Shown: one piece after another, positions 1-9,634 of the stretch
Layout of the letters: every line of letters starts with the position of its first letter
Position numbering within the stretch: the first letter of the stretch is position 1
Assembly: GCA_964561535.1 (NCBI GenBank)
Contig: CAZLPZ010000007.1
Span: 1 to 51,824, forward strand
Length of the DNA stretch: 51,824 bases
From: CAZLPZ01 sp964561535
GTDB taxonomy: Bacteria > Pseudomonadota > Alphaproteobacteria > Micavibrionales > Micavibrionaceae
Reading direction: 5' to 3'
Position numbers and translations under genes: made by a program
Notes under the pieces: generated by a model
The model's database searches: none
What the model saw: only the letters and a program-made list of their open reading frames with translations
Told to the model about the DNA's origin: nothing

Positions 1-53
1 CCACCGACACAGCGATTTTCAGTCGCTTGCTCTACCGACTGAGCTACTTAGGC
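1..53 (-). tRNA. tRNA-Phe (GAA), 3' end cut by window edge
   Basis: Read on the minus strand this is the 5' two thirds of a tRNA: acceptor 5' strand at 47-53, D-arm with the usual GCTCAGTCGGTAGAGC, and a five-pair anticodon stem (AGCGA/TCGCT) closing the loop CTGAAAA. The anticodon is GAA at 18-20, so it reads Phe codons. The variable loop and the start of the T arm are present; the rest lies outside the window. Confidence 0.93.
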
Positions 54-268
54 CCACAAGATCGGTGCTTCAAAAAAACACCCAGTTCATGTGTATGTGG
101 TTAGAAAAATCCTTCCACGCGGTAGCCGCGTTTATACGGGGTTTCAGATGGAATTGCAAGGGATCTATTTTAATCTTCCAGCCGCATTTTATATCCTATT
201 TTCCCGTCTTCCTTTAAAAACATTAAAAACAAAAATGACCCTTCTTACCTTTTCCGACCGGATCAGAT

Positions 269-3200
269 ATGATGAGAAAGCAAAATGATTTCCTTCCTTT
301 TTTTATAAATATGAAAAATAAAATTTCCTCTTCTGTCCAAATATCTTCATCAACTATTGCGGCATTTACCCCAGACCGAATGCCAGATGAATATCGAACA
401 GTTGGCGATTTAGCCCGCACGTTGCCGTGGGACGCCGCGCGGGGTGCGCGTGTTATCGATCGCGCCCAGGATTTATTAAAACGTGCGGCCTTGGCTCGCA
501 CCCCTATGGGCAGCATTGATGAATTTTTAAAACAATACCCTCTCAACACAGAAGCTGGGATCGGGCTGATCACATTGGCCGAAGCCTTATTACGCATTCC
601 AGACAACACAACAGCCATCACTTTGATCGAAGATAAAATTATAGGCGCACAATGGGCAGGCAACGGCACACATGACGCCTTGGTCTGGTTTGCACGTTAT
701 GGGTTAGGATTAACCAAAGGCACATTATCTATTCCTGGACTTAAAACACTGGCAGCCCCCGTTATTTTAAGGGCTTTCCGGTTAGGAATACGCCGTATGG
801 GTCGTCAATTTGTATTAGGCGAAACCATCTGTCAGGCAATTCGCACGGGGAGGCCAGACACACAACGCGGGTATGCCCTATCGTTTGATATGCTCGGCGA
901 AGGGGCCCGCACACACGATATGGCTGATCGATATTTCGCAGCCTATCAATCCGCAATTCACGATTTAGCCCACGCGCGCCATGATGGCATTTTAAACAAT
1001 CCCGAGACTGGAATTTCGGTTAAACTTTCGGCGTTGCATCCGCGTTATACGCCAATGCACGAAAAAATTTGCCGGGGTATTGTGACCGAACGCCTGTTGG
1101 CCCTCGCCCAGGATGCGAAACGATATAACCTAACCCTGACGGTAGACGCCGAGGAAACAGAACGTTTAACATTATCATTACAAATCATCGCCGATGTCGC
1201 GGCGCATGACACGTTGCGCGACTGGAATGGGTTCGGCTTAGCCGTTCAAGCTTATCAAAAATATGCTCCTGATTTGATTGACTACGTAATTAATTTATGC
1301 CGTATAACAAATCGCCGCCTCCGGGTTCGGTTGGTCAAAGGAGCGTATTGGGATAGTGAAATTAAACGAGCCCAAAATCTGGGCCTTCGTGATTATCCGG
1401 TATTTACACGAAAGGCAAACACCGATCTGTCTTATCTCATTTGCGCGTATAAATTATTATCTGCTGGAAATGATGTCTATCCGATGTTTGCAACCCACAA
1501 TGCCCATACAGCATCGGCCATTTTGGATCTCGCAGCGGGCGCCGGGCGCGAGATCGATACCTTCGAATTTCAAAGATTACACGGCATGGGCGGCGCCGTT
1601 CATGATGTATTATTGCGAGAGAATCAAGCTCGATCAACAATTTATGCTCCTGTCGGCCCCCACAAAGATTTGCTCGCCTATTTGGTGCGACGATTAATTG
1701 AAAATGGAGCGAACTCATCCTTTATCCATCAAGTATCCCATCAAGGATCATCCCTAACATTAAATGACCCTGTGATAACTGCCACGCATCATGGAACGCG
1801 ACGACATAAATCACTCCCTCTGCCTGGCGATTTGTTTGGCAATACTCGAGGAAATAGTCGTGGCGTTGATATCACTCAATTTGACGAACGTATCACCTTA
1901 TTACGTCCGCCGGCCCCTCAAATCGATAAAGTATATGATGCCAATGCATCCAGCATTAAAATCACCATAGCATCATTACAAACGGCGTTTCATCCTTGGA
2001 CCCAAACGCCCGCGACTATACGGGCCGATATCCTCGACCGATATGCCACATTACTTGAGGATCATACCGGACCCTTGATTCATTTATTACAAGATGAAGG
2101 CCGAAAAACATTAAATGATGCAATGAGCGAAGTACGTGAAACAATCGATTTCGCCCGATATTATGCAGCAGAAACGCGTGCAAAATTTTCAGCAAGCGGC
2201 ACATTATTGCCCGGGCCCACCGGAGAAGAAAACCGTTTAATCCTAGAGGGGCGGGGGGTTTTTGCCTGTATTTCACCCTGGAATTTTCCGTTGGCAATTT
2301 TTTCAGGACAAATCACGGCTGCCCTCGCTGCTGGCAATACTGTTATTGCAAAACCTGCTGAACAAACCCCGCGCATTGCGGCGGCTGCGATCGATTTGAT
2401 GCACCGAGCCGGCATACCCAATAACGTCGTTCAGTTGGTATTCGGAGATGGACAGATCGGTCATATGATCACAACACATCCCCACATTGCAGGCGTCGCA
2501 TTCACAGGATCAACAGATGTCGCCCGCATCATTAACCGTACCCTCGCCGCCAAAGATGGCCCCATTATCCCGTTCATTGCCGAGACAGGCGGACAAAATA
2601 CCATGATTGTTGATTCAACCGCCCTTCTTGAAACGGCCTGCGATGATATCATCCATTCGGCGTTTGGATCGGCAGGACAGCGATGTTCCGCCCTACGAGT
2701 CTTATATATTCAAGACGATATTGCAGACGCGTTAATGACCCTTATTTCAGGGGCAATAGCGACTTTGGTGGTGGGTGATCCAACGCACCCTGCAACCGAT
2801 ATTGGCCCCGTCATTGATGAAGAGGCCCGGGCATCGCTTATTGCTCATATGCAGTATCTAGACAGCATCGGGGCACGACACGTGGCCAGTGCATTTCTAG
2901 ATCCCCGATTGATCAATACGGCGCCTTATGTTGTCCCCACCGCTTATGAAATTAAATCAATCGATCAATTAAGGGGAGAAGTATTCGGCCCTATTTTACA
3001 CATTATCCGATTTGCCGCACGCGATCTGGATTTAATTATTGAGAAAATCAATAGCACGGGATTTGGCTTGACGTTCGGCTTGCAAACACGCCTTAGCCTA
3101 CAAAAATATAATATCGCCACCCGCATTTCAGCCGGAAATATATATATCAACCGTACCCAAATCGGCGCCGTTGTTGGCGTACAACCCTTTGGAGGACAAG

Positions 3201-3328
3201 GATTATCCGGTACAGGGCCTAAAGCCGGCGGACCGCATTACTTAACCCGATTCGCCACAGAAAAAGTGATTTCGATCAACACCGCAGCGTCAGGAGGAAA
3301 TATTGCATTGGTAATCGAAACCGATTAA
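269..3328 (+). CDS. putA: Bifunctional proline dehydrogenase / delta-1-pyrroline-5-carboxylate dehydrogenase PutA
   Basis: PutA oxidises proline to glutamate in two steps, passing electrons from FAD to the quinone pool and then reducing NAD+. The FAD-dependent proline dehydrogenase barrel spans roughly residues 180-480, with VRLVKGAYWD near 354, THNAH near 407 and FQRLHGMG near 433. The aldehyde dehydrogenase domain spans about 540-1000, with SPWNFP near 668, general-base Glu772 in ETGGQN and nucleophile Cys806 in GQRCS. At 1019 residues it is the short form: it lacks the N-terminal ribbon-helix-helix DNA-binding domain of enterobacterial PutA and so should not repress its own gene. The start is unclear because no convincing ribosome binding site precedes 269, 272 or 311. 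The gene stands alone and ends 6 bp from the convergent tadA. Confidence 0.97.
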   Translation: MMRKQNDFLPFFINMKNKISSSVQISSSTIAAFTPDRMPDEYRTVGDLARTLPWDAARGARVIDRAQDLLKRAALARTPMGSIDEFLKQYPLNTEAGIGLITLAEALLRIPDNTTAITLIEDKIIGAQWAGNGTHDALVWFARYGLGLTKGTLSIPGLKTLAAPVILRAFRLGIRRMGRQFVLGETICQAIRTGRPDTQRGYALSFDMLGEGARTHDMADRYFAAYQSAIHDLAHARHDGILNNPETGISVKLSALHPRYTPMHEKICRGIVTERLLALAQDAKRYNLTLTVDAEETERLTLSLQIIADVAAHDTLRDWNGFGLAVQAYQKYAPDLIDYVINLCRITNRRLRVRLVKGAYWDSEIKRAQNLGLRDYPVFTRKANTDLSYLICAYKLLSAGNDVYPMFATHNAHTASAILDLAAGAGREIDTFEFQRLHGMGGAVHDVLLRENQARSTIYAPVGPHKDLLAYLVRRLIENGANSSFIHQVSHQGSSLTLNDPVITATHHGTRRHKSLPLPGDLFGNTRGNSRGVDITQFDERITLLRPPAPQIDKVYDANASSIKITIASLQTAFHPWTQTPATIRADILDRYATLLEDHTGPLIHLLQDEGRKTLNDAMSEVRETIDFARYYAAETRAKFSASGTLLPGPTGEENRLILEGRGVFACISPWNFPLAIFSGQITAALAAGNTVIAKPAEQTPRIAAAAIDLMHRAGIPNNVVQLVFGDGQIGHMITTHPHIAGVAFTGSTDVARIINRTLAAKDGPIIPFIAETGGQNTMIVDSTALLETACDDIIHSAFGSAGQRCSALRVLYIQDDIADALMTLISGAIATLVVGDPTHPATDIGPVIDEEARASLIAHMQYLDSIGARHVASAFLDPRLINTAPYVVPTAYEIKSIDQLRGEVFGPILHIIRFAARDLDLIIEKINSTGFGLTFGLQTRLSLQKYNIATRISAGNIYINRTQIGAVVGVQPFGGQGLSGTGPKAGGPHYLTRFATEKVISINTAASGGNIALVIETD

Positions 3329-3334
3329 CCTACT

Positions 3335-3817
3335 TTATCGTCGTTCTCTAAAAAATGCCTGCATCATTGATGCGCATTCAATTTGAACATCAGGCATCGG
3401 GCCCGCAACAACCGGTCGATGATGACAGGTCGGTGCATCATAAAAACGAACGCCCGACACAATCCCCCCCCCTTTTTCGTCCACTGTGCCAAACACCACA
3501 CGGCTAATACGTGCGAAACTGATTGCGGCAGCGCATAAGGTGCACGGCTCAACCGTCACGTATAAATCATGTCCTGGAATACGCTGGGCCCCTGTATCAT
3601 CACACACCGCCCGGATCACCATCATTTCTGCATGCGCAGATGGATCATTCCGTTCCCGCGTACGATTCCCATCACGTGCTACAATATGGCCTGTTTCACG
3701 ATGGATTATCACCGCACCAATGGGAACCTCACCCCTGGATTCGGCTAAACGCGCCTCTTCCATCGCGGCCCGCATTGCCGTAAGGTCAAGGTCAGAATAT
3801 GATGAATTCAGGATCAT
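3335..3817 (-). CDS. tadA: tRNA-specific adenosine deaminase TadA
   Basis: TadA deaminates A34 to inosine in tRNA-Arg(ACG), which is needed to read CGN codons. The cytidine-deaminase fold carries the zinc and catalytic motif HAE (His62, Glu64) and the zinc cysteines in PCTLC (Cys92, Cys95), all intact. The chosen start gives 160 residues, the normal family length. An upstream in-frame ATG at 3853 would add 12 residues and overlap the divergent gene, so the later start is preferred, although its ribosome binding site is poor. It is divergent from the pseudouridine synthase gene, with 19 bp between the two start codons. Confidence 0.93.
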   Translation of the reverse strand: MILNSSYSDLDLTAMRAAMEEARLAESRGEVPIGAVIIHRETGHIVARDGNRTRERNDPSAHAEMMVIRAVCDDTGAQRIPGHDLYVTVEPCTLCAAAISFARISRVVFGTVDEKGGGIVSGVRFYDAPTCHHRPVVAGPMPDVQIECASMMQAFFRERR

Positions 3818-3836
3818 GATATAAGGAATAGCGTGC

Positions 3837-4622
3837 ATGAAAGAAAAAAGCAAAGACGAAAAAAATATAAGACCAAAACCATCTGAAAAAAATACGGGAG
3901 AGCGTATCGCAAAGCGGATTGCCGCGGCCGGAATATGTTCACGTCGAGATGCCGAACGGTTAATCCTCGAAGGTCATGTACGTGTGAATAAAGCCGTGAT
4001 TAAATCACCTGCTTTAAATGTTACGGACAATGATGAAATCTCTGTGCGCGGTAAGCCATTGCCCACGAAATCCACGCTGCGCCTGTTTATGTTTCATAAA
4101 CCACCTGGATTGATTGTATCGGAACTGGATGAACACGGACGTCCTACCGTTTTTGACGGCCTTCCCCCTGACTTGCCACGCTTGGTCACTGTTGGGCGAT
4201 TGGATATGAACAGCGAGGGGTTATTGTTGATGACGACATCTGGAGATCTTGCCCGTCATTTAGAATTACCCTCAACGGGGCTTGCACGCACCTATCGCGT
4301 GCGCGCGTTTGGAGATTTAGCACGGCTGAAACCTGACAAATTAGCGCGCGGTATCACGGTCGATGGTATAACGTATGGCCCTATTACTGCCGAAATCGAA
4401 CGCGCCGGCGAAAATAACCATTGGATCCGCATGACATTGCATGAGGGAAAAAACCGTGAAATTCGTCGTGTTTTGGAATATTTAGGGTTCCAAGTCAATC
4501 GTCTGGTCCGTGTCGCCTACGGTCCCTTTGGCCTTGCTGATCTGCCAAAAGGTGCCATGAGCGAAATCCCCATTGCCACCATTCAAAAAAAATTACCCGT
4601 ATTTTTTAAAAAGGTAACATAA
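3837..4622 (+). CDS. rluB: RsuA/RluB-family rRNA pseudouridine synthase
   Basis: Isomerises a uridine in ribosomal RNA to pseudouridine. After a basic, lysine-rich leader of about 20 residues comes an S4 RNA-binding domain (about 22-65) and then the catalytic domain with the family motif GRLDMNSEG, whose Asp near residue 122 is the nucleophile. The length of 261 residues fits the RsuA/RluB/RluE/RluF group. RluB (23S U2605) is the most likely orthologue, but the sequence alone does not fix the target uridine. The start is supported by AAGGAA nine bases upstream. The stop codon overlaps the rsmD start by one base (TAATG), indicating translational coupling of two rRNA modification genes. Confidence 0.88.
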   Translation: MKEKSKDEKNIRPKPSEKNTGERIAKRIAAAGICSRRDAERLILEGHVRVNKAVIKSPALNVTDNDEISVRGKPLPTKSTLRLFMFHKPPGLIVSELDEHGRPTVFDGLPPDLPRLVTVGRLDMNSEGLLLMTTSGDLARHLELPSTGLARTYRVRAFGDLARLKPDKLARGITVDGITYGPITAEIERAGENNHWIRMTLHEGKNREIRRVLEYLGFQVNRLVRVAYGPFGLADLPKGAMSEIPIATIQKKLPVFFKKVT

Positions 4623-5179
4623 TGCGGATAACAGGCGGCACATTTCGGTCACGCACATTAATTACCCCACCGGATGATCATATTCGTCCAACGGCAGATA
4701 AAACTCGCCTCGCTATTTTTAATATGCTAAATGCGCGTGGAGCCGTACGCGATGCCGTTGTTCTGGATATTTTTTGTGGGACCGGCGCATTAGGCCTCGA
4801 GGCCCTATCTCACGGCGCCACATCATGTTGTTTTATTGATCAAAGTCCGGTCGCCATTACACTTGCTCGGCGGAACGCAATTGCATTTCGATGTGAATCA
4901 CAAACGACATTTATGCATATGGACGCCACACATTTACCTATTCGGCCAGCGACCACCCCCCCTGCCACGTTAATTTTTATGGATCCGCCCTATCATCACA
5001 ATTTAATTACACCGACGCTTGATGTTTTGGAACGTATGCATTGGGTAGAACCAGAACATGTACTTTATGTCATCGAAACCGAAAAAGAATGGGCGCCTAT
5101 TTGGCCAAGCGGATTTAACTGCATCCAAACAAAAACATACGGTATTACGGCTGTACATTTGATTTCAAAATTAACGTAA
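4622..5179 (+). CDS. rsmD: 16S rRNA (guanine966-N2)-methyltransferase RsmD
   Basis: Adds a methyl group from S-adenosylmethionine to N2 of G966 in the P-site region of 16S rRNA. The N-terminal MRITGG and RPTADKTR segments are typical of RsmD. The SAM-binding motif I is DIFCGTGALGLEAL near residue 50, and the catalytic motif IV is DPPY at residues 121-124. The length of 185 residues is standard. It is coupled to the preceding pseudouridine synthase by a one-base overlap and ends 15 bp from the convergent polA. Confidence 0.95.
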   Translation: MRITGGTFRSRTLITPPDDHIRPTADKTRLAIFNMLNARGAVRDAVVLDIFCGTGALGLEALSHGATSCCFIDQSPVAITLARRNAIAFRCESQTTFMHMDATHLPIRPATTPPATLIFMDPPYHHNLITPTLDVLERMHWVEPEHVLYVIETEKEWAPIWPSGFNCIQTKTYGITAVHLISKLT

Positions 5180-5194
5180 AATTGGGTGCCTCAA

Positions 5195-7999
5195 TTAATG
5201 CGCGGCGTCCCAATCTTCTCCGATCCCGTAATCCGCAATAACCGGCACCTTAAAGGGCGATGCATCCTGCATTATTCGTTTCACCACCTGGGCCGCCTCT
5301 TCTGCTTGACTGACAGGTGATTCAAGAACCAATTCATCATGAACCTGAAGCAATAATCGCGCTTGTAATCCGGCCGCATGCAATGCCCCGGGGACTCGGG
5401 CTAAAGCAATTTTCATCAAATCTGCGGCTGTCCCTTGAATCGGCGCATTAATCGCCTGACGCTCGGCAAATGATCTCCGCGCCCCATTTTTATCATTAAT
5501 TCCCTCTACTAAAATTTTTCGCCCAAAGGAGGTGCGCACAAAACCATTCGCACGCGCGTCAGCCTTGGTTCGATCAAAATAAGATTTTAGTTCCGGAAAT
5601 TGTTCAAAATATGCCTTAATATATCCATTCGCTGTACTCGTATCACACCCCAGTTGTCGCGCCAACCCAAACCCTGAAATGCCATAAATTATACCAAAAT
5701 TAATCGCCTTGGCTTGACGTCGTATCATCGGGTCCATCCCCTCGACCTTGACCCCAAACACCCGCGATGCGGTTATTGCGTGAATATCTGCACCATCATA
5801 AAAGGCTTGAATCAACGCTTTGATATCTGCGATTTCAGCAATTAACCGCAATTCAACTTGCGAATAATCCACACTGATTAATGTCCATCCTGGATCCGTA
5901 ATAAAAGCGCGACGAATTTTTCGACCCTGTTCCGTTCGAATTGGGATGTTTTGCAAATTAGGATCAGATGACGACAAACGCCCCGTACTGGTCAATGCCA
6001 GTCCATATGATGTATGGACACGTCCCGTTTGTGCATGAATGGCTGTTTGTAAGGCGTCTGTATACGTTGATTTTAATTTGGCGAGACCGCGATAATCCAA
6101 AATCTTTTGAACAATCGTATGACCTTGATCTGCAAGATCTTCTAAAATATCGGCGGATGTTGACCAATCTCCTGTTTTTGTCCGGGATGCGCCCGTCAAT
6201 CCCAATTCATCAAACAAAACGGTGCCCATTTGTTTTGGAGAATTCACATTAAAGGGGTGCCCGGCAGCCGCGTGAATATCCGCCTCAAGTGCAACCAATT
6301 GCTCTCCAAAATCGTGGGATAATTTTTGCAACAATACCGTGTCAACCCGTACACCTGTATATTCCATCCGTGCAATCACGGGAATAATAGGCAGATCAAT
6401 ATCATGATAAATGAGATTTGCCCGCTCGGATGATAAACGCGCCTCAAATATATGATATAAACGCATCGTTAAATCGGCATCTTCAGCTGCATAATCGCAT
6501 GCCCGATCAATTGGCACACAATCAAACGTAATACGCGATTTTCCAGTCCCCGTTACGGCATCATACGAAATTGTCTCAACGCCTAACATATCGCGGCCCA
6601 ATTCTTCTAATCCATGACCATGCGCCGTATTGTCGAGGGCATAAGATAACAGCATCGTATCGGCAACGGGAAAAATTTCGATGTCATGGGGATAAAACAT
6701 CTGCAAATCATATTTCATGTTATGCCCGATTTTTAAAACCGATTTGTCTTCCAAAATTGGTTTTAAAACACGCATCACCTCTGCAAGAGGTAATTGTTCA
6801 ACTTGCGGATTTTCTGCCGTATCATGCCCAAATAAATCTCCCGATTCGCGGTGTCCCACAGGAATATAGGCGGCAACCCCCGGCGTAATACACAATGAAA
6901 TCCCGACCAACCGTGCCTGAGCCGGGGTTAGATTGGTTGTTTCGGTATCAATGGCAAGCATTCCTGCCACATGCGCTAGATCAACCCATTTTTCAAGTTC
7001 TGAAATTGTATTGATAATTATATAAGTCCGTTGATCCGGAAATGACGGCAAAGAGGGTAACGCACGAGGTGCCGCGACCGTCCGTTCATTTAAAATCTTC
7101 GCCGTATTTCCATCGGGTACCGAAACCGCTGACGATGTTTTATCGGCCAGTTTCCCCATACGTGCGATTGTTGAATGAAACCCTTGTTCTTCCAAAAACG
7201 CCCGCAAATTGGGCATCGACAGATCGCGTATAATCAACCCGTCCAAGGGTGTTATCACGGGAACGTGATCATCCAATTTGACAAGCCTATATGACACCCG
7301 CGCAAGATCTGCGTTATTCATCAACGTGTCACGCCGTTTGTCTTGTTTGATCTCATGTGCTCGCGATAATAACGTCTCAAGATCGCCGTATTCATTAATC
7401 AAAAGCGCCGCCGTTTTAACGCCAATCCCTGGCACGCCGGGCACATTATCTACACTGTCGCCACATAAAGCCTGAACATCAATTACACGGTTCGGGGCCA
7501 CGCCAAATTTTTCAAAAACAGCCGTTTCTCCCATCATTGTTTGTTTCATGGGATCCATTAATTCTACGCCCGGACGGACGAGCTGCATCAAATCTTTATC
7601 CGATGAGATAATCACTACATGTTGATCTCTCTCAACCGCCAGGCGTGCATAGGTCGCGATCAAATCATCGGCTTCGAACCCTTCTTGCTCAATGGACGGC
7701 AGGGCAAATGCGCGCGTAGCGTCCCGGATTAACGGAAATTGGGGAATCAAATCTTCAGGCGGAGGGGGACGATGAGCCTTATATTCAGGATAAATATCAT
7801 TTCGAAAGTTTTTTCGTGCAGCATCAAAAATAACGGCCACATGATGCGCGTTTTTATCCTTAAGCAACCGGATCAACATATTGGTAAATCCCAAAACGGC
7901 ATTCACCGGCGTCCCGTCTGGACGGTTCAGAGGCGGCAAGGCATGATAGGCCCGGAAAATAAATCCAGAACCATCAATAAGATACAATGTTTCGGTCAT
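5195..7999 (-). CDS. polA: DNA polymerase I
   Basis: Fills gaps and removes RNA primers in lagging-strand synthesis and repair. All three domains are present in 934 residues: the 5'-3' flap exonuclease (1 to about 290, starting LIDGSGFIFRAYHA), the proofreading 3'-5' exonuclease (about 335-520) with an intact DTET metal motif near 348, and the polymerase. The polymerase has motif A DYSQVELRLIA near 709, motif B RRQAKAINFGIIYG near 763 and motif C VHDELVLE near 886. Proofreading should therefore be active, unlike in Taq-type enzymes. It is divergent from rpoN across a 105-bp promoter region. Confidence 0.98.
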   Translation of the reverse strand: MTETLYLIDGSGFIFRAYHALPPLNRPDGTPVNAVLGFTNMLIRLLKDKNAHHVAVIFDAARKNFRNDIYPEYKAHRPPPPEDLIPQFPLIRDATRAFALPSIEQEGFEADDLIATYARLAVERDQHVVIISSDKDLMQLVRPGVELMDPMKQTMMGETAVFEKFGVAPNRVIDVQALCGDSVDNVPGVPGIGVKTAALLINEYGDLETLLSRAHEIKQDKRRDTLMNNADLARVSYRLVKLDDHVPVITPLDGLIIRDLSMPNLRAFLEEQGFHSTIARMGKLADKTSSAVSVPDGNTAKILNERTVAAPRALPSLPSFPDQRTYIIINTISELEKWVDLAHVAGMLAIDTETTNLTPAQARLVGISLCITPGVAAYIPVGHRESGDLFGHDTAENPQVEQLPLAEVMRVLKPILEDKSVLKIGHNMKYDLQMFYPHDIEIFPVADTMLLSYALDNTAHGHGLEELGRDMLGVETISYDAVTGTGKSRITFDCVPIDRACDYAAEDADLTMRLYHIFEARLSSERANLIYHDIDLPIIPVIARMEYTGVRVDTVLLQKLSHDFGEQLVALEADIHAAAGHPFNVNSPKQMGTVLFDELGLTGASRTKTGDWSTSADILEDLADQGHTIVQKILDYRGLAKLKSTYTDALQTAIHAQTGRVHTSYGLALTSTGRLSSSDPNLQNIPIRTEQGRKIRRAFITDPGWTLISVDYSQVELRLIAEIADIKALIQAFYDGADIHAITASRVFGVKVEGMDPMIRRQAKAINFGIIYGISGFGLARQLGCDTSTANGYIKAYFEQFPELKSYFDRTKADARANGFVRTSFGRKILVEGINDKNGARRSFAERQAINAPIQGTAADLMKIALARVPGALHAAGLQARLLLQVHDELVLESPVSQAEEAAQVVKRIMQDASPFKVPVIADYGIGEDWDAAH

Positions 8000-8104
8000 A
8001 CAAATTTGTACCTGTAAATACCGTCCGGTGCAATGGGGTTACGCCTATAAACCCCCTTCATCTCCCCTATCCACACCTTTAAAATTTCGTGATAAGATAG
8101 GTTC

Positions 8105-9592
8105 ATGTCAATGAATCTCAGCCCATCTTTGCAGCTTAAGGCCCAACAACAACTGGTGATGACCCCCCAGTTGCAGCAAGCGATCAAACTGCTTCAGATG
8201 AACAACTTGGAACTTGAGGCCTACATTGAGACCCAAATTGAAACGAACCCCTTGCTGGAAAAGGCTGATGACACGGCCCGCGATATGTCCGTAGAGGATC
8301 TCGCAGCAGCAGAACAAAATGATGGCGCCACCGAACATCAATTTGACGGTCAATGGGACGATCAAGGCGGGGCTGAAAACCCATCTGGCCCACAGCAACA
8401 GCCCGGATCCGATTTTGATGCAGGTACCGCACGCATTGGCGCCGGAGGGGGGACATCCTTTGATGATCCCGACTTTTCATTTGACCATAATTTAACAGAA
8501 ACAAAAACAATTCGTGACTATCTGATCGATCAACTTCAGCAAAGCATCGCCGACCCAACCGATCGTCGAATCGGTGCCTTACTTATTGATATGATTGATG
8601 AAGCTGGATATTTACGCACCGATCTGGCCGATTTGGCCATTCGGTTGGGAATCTCGATCGAACGTTTAAATCCCGTCCTTGACACACTCCGCGGCTTTGA
8701 CCCAACCGGCATTTTTGCACATGATCTGGTCGATTGTCTCCGATTACAACTCATCGATCAAAAAAAATGGGACACCACCTTTGAAAAATTGTTAACCCAT
8801 CTTGATTTAATTGCCTCACATGATCATAAAAAATTAGCCTCTTTATGCGGTGTCAATGAAACCTATTTGCGCGATATGATTTCTGAAATCAAATCACTCA
8901 ATCCAAAGCCCGCCGCAAAATTTGCTCCCCTCATCGTACAAACGGCGGTGCCCGATGTTTTAATGAAAACCCTGCCGAAAACAGTTGGTGGAGGGTGGCG
9001 TGTTGAACTAAACGCCGATACATTGCCCCGCGTCCTTGTCAACCAAACTTATTTCAACGATGTCATCGAACACGCAAAAACACCGGCCGATAAAACATAT
9101 TTATCAAATCAACTGAATGATGCAAATTGGATTGCCCGCGCTCTTGATCAACGTGCGCAAACGATTTTAAAAGTAGCAAGCGACATTGTCGCTCGCCAAA
9201 GTGCGTTTTTCCTGTATGGCATTGAATATTTGGTGCCGATGACGTTAAAAGATATTGCAGATACAATCAATATGCACGAAAGCACGGTGTCTCGCGTCAC
9301 GACCGGAAAATTCATCGGTACCCCACGTGGTATTTTCGAACTTAAATTCTTTTTTACAAATGGATTAATCAGTGCGGATGGTACATCTCATTCGGCCGAG
9401 TCTGTGAAAATGAAAATTAAACTTTTAATCGACAACGAGGCCCCCAACGCCATTTTATCCGACGATGCCATCGCCGAACATTTAAACAAAGACGGCATCA
9501 ATATCGCCCGCCGTACGGTCGCGAAATATCGCGAAGGCATGGATATTCCCACATCATCTTTGCGACGAAAAATTCAGAAAAATAAAGATTGA
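8105..9592 (+). CDS. rpoN: RNA polymerase sigma-54 factor
   Basis: Directs RNA polymerase to -24/-12 promoters that need AAA+ activators. Region I is the Gln/Leu-rich N-terminus (LQLKAQQQLVMTPQLQQAIK), followed by an acidic linker (about 60-130), the core-binding domain, the HTH region (TLKDIADTINMHESTVSRVT, about 380-400) and the RpoN box ARRTVAKYRE near residue 468. The length of 495 residues is normal. ATG codons at 8105 and 8111 are both possible. In many alphaproteobacteria rpoN sits between lptB and hpf-ptsN; here those genes lie elsewhere in the window (50.9, 39.4 and 25.9 kb). Confidence 0.97.
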   Translation: MSMNLSPSLQLKAQQQLVMTPQLQQAIKLLQMNNLELEAYIETQIETNPLLEKADDTARDMSVEDLAAAEQNDGATEHQFDGQWDDQGGAENPSGPQQQPGSDFDAGTARIGAGGGTSFDDPDFSFDHNLTETKTIRDYLIDQLQQSIADPTDRRIGALLIDMIDEAGYLRTDLADLAIRLGISIERLNPVLDTLRGFDPTGIFAHDLVDCLRLQLIDQKKWDTTFEKLLTHLDLIASHDHKKLASLCGVNETYLRDMISEIKSLNPKPAAKFAPLIVQTAVPDVLMKTLPKTVGGGWRVELNADTLPRVLVNQTYFNDVIEHAKTPADKTYLSNQLNDANWIARALDQRAQTILKVASDIVARQSAFFLYGIEYLVPMTLKDIADTINMHESTVSRVTTGKFIGTPRGIFELKFFFTNGLISADGTSHSAESVKMKIKLLIDNEAPNAILSDDAIAEHLNKDGINIARRTVAKYREGMDIPTSSLRRKIQKNKD

Positions 9593-9597
9593 AACAA

Positions 9598-9625
9598 TGT
9601 CATCCCGGCCTGCACCGGGACGACA
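9598..9625. repeat. Palindromic element, short form (copy 1)
   Basis: A 28-bp copy with ends TGTCATCCCGG and CCGGGACGACA that fold into one GC-rich hairpin. It lies just after the rpoN stop and before the convergent ahcY stop. There is no T-run, so it is not a classical terminator, although it could protect or end both transcripts. Confidence 0.85.
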
Positions 9626-9634
9626 CAATCCTAA

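Noticed and set aside
223..669. 148-codon minus-strand frame opposite the start of putA
   Set aside because: Antisense to conserved PutA coding sequence; no recognisable domain or ribosome binding site.
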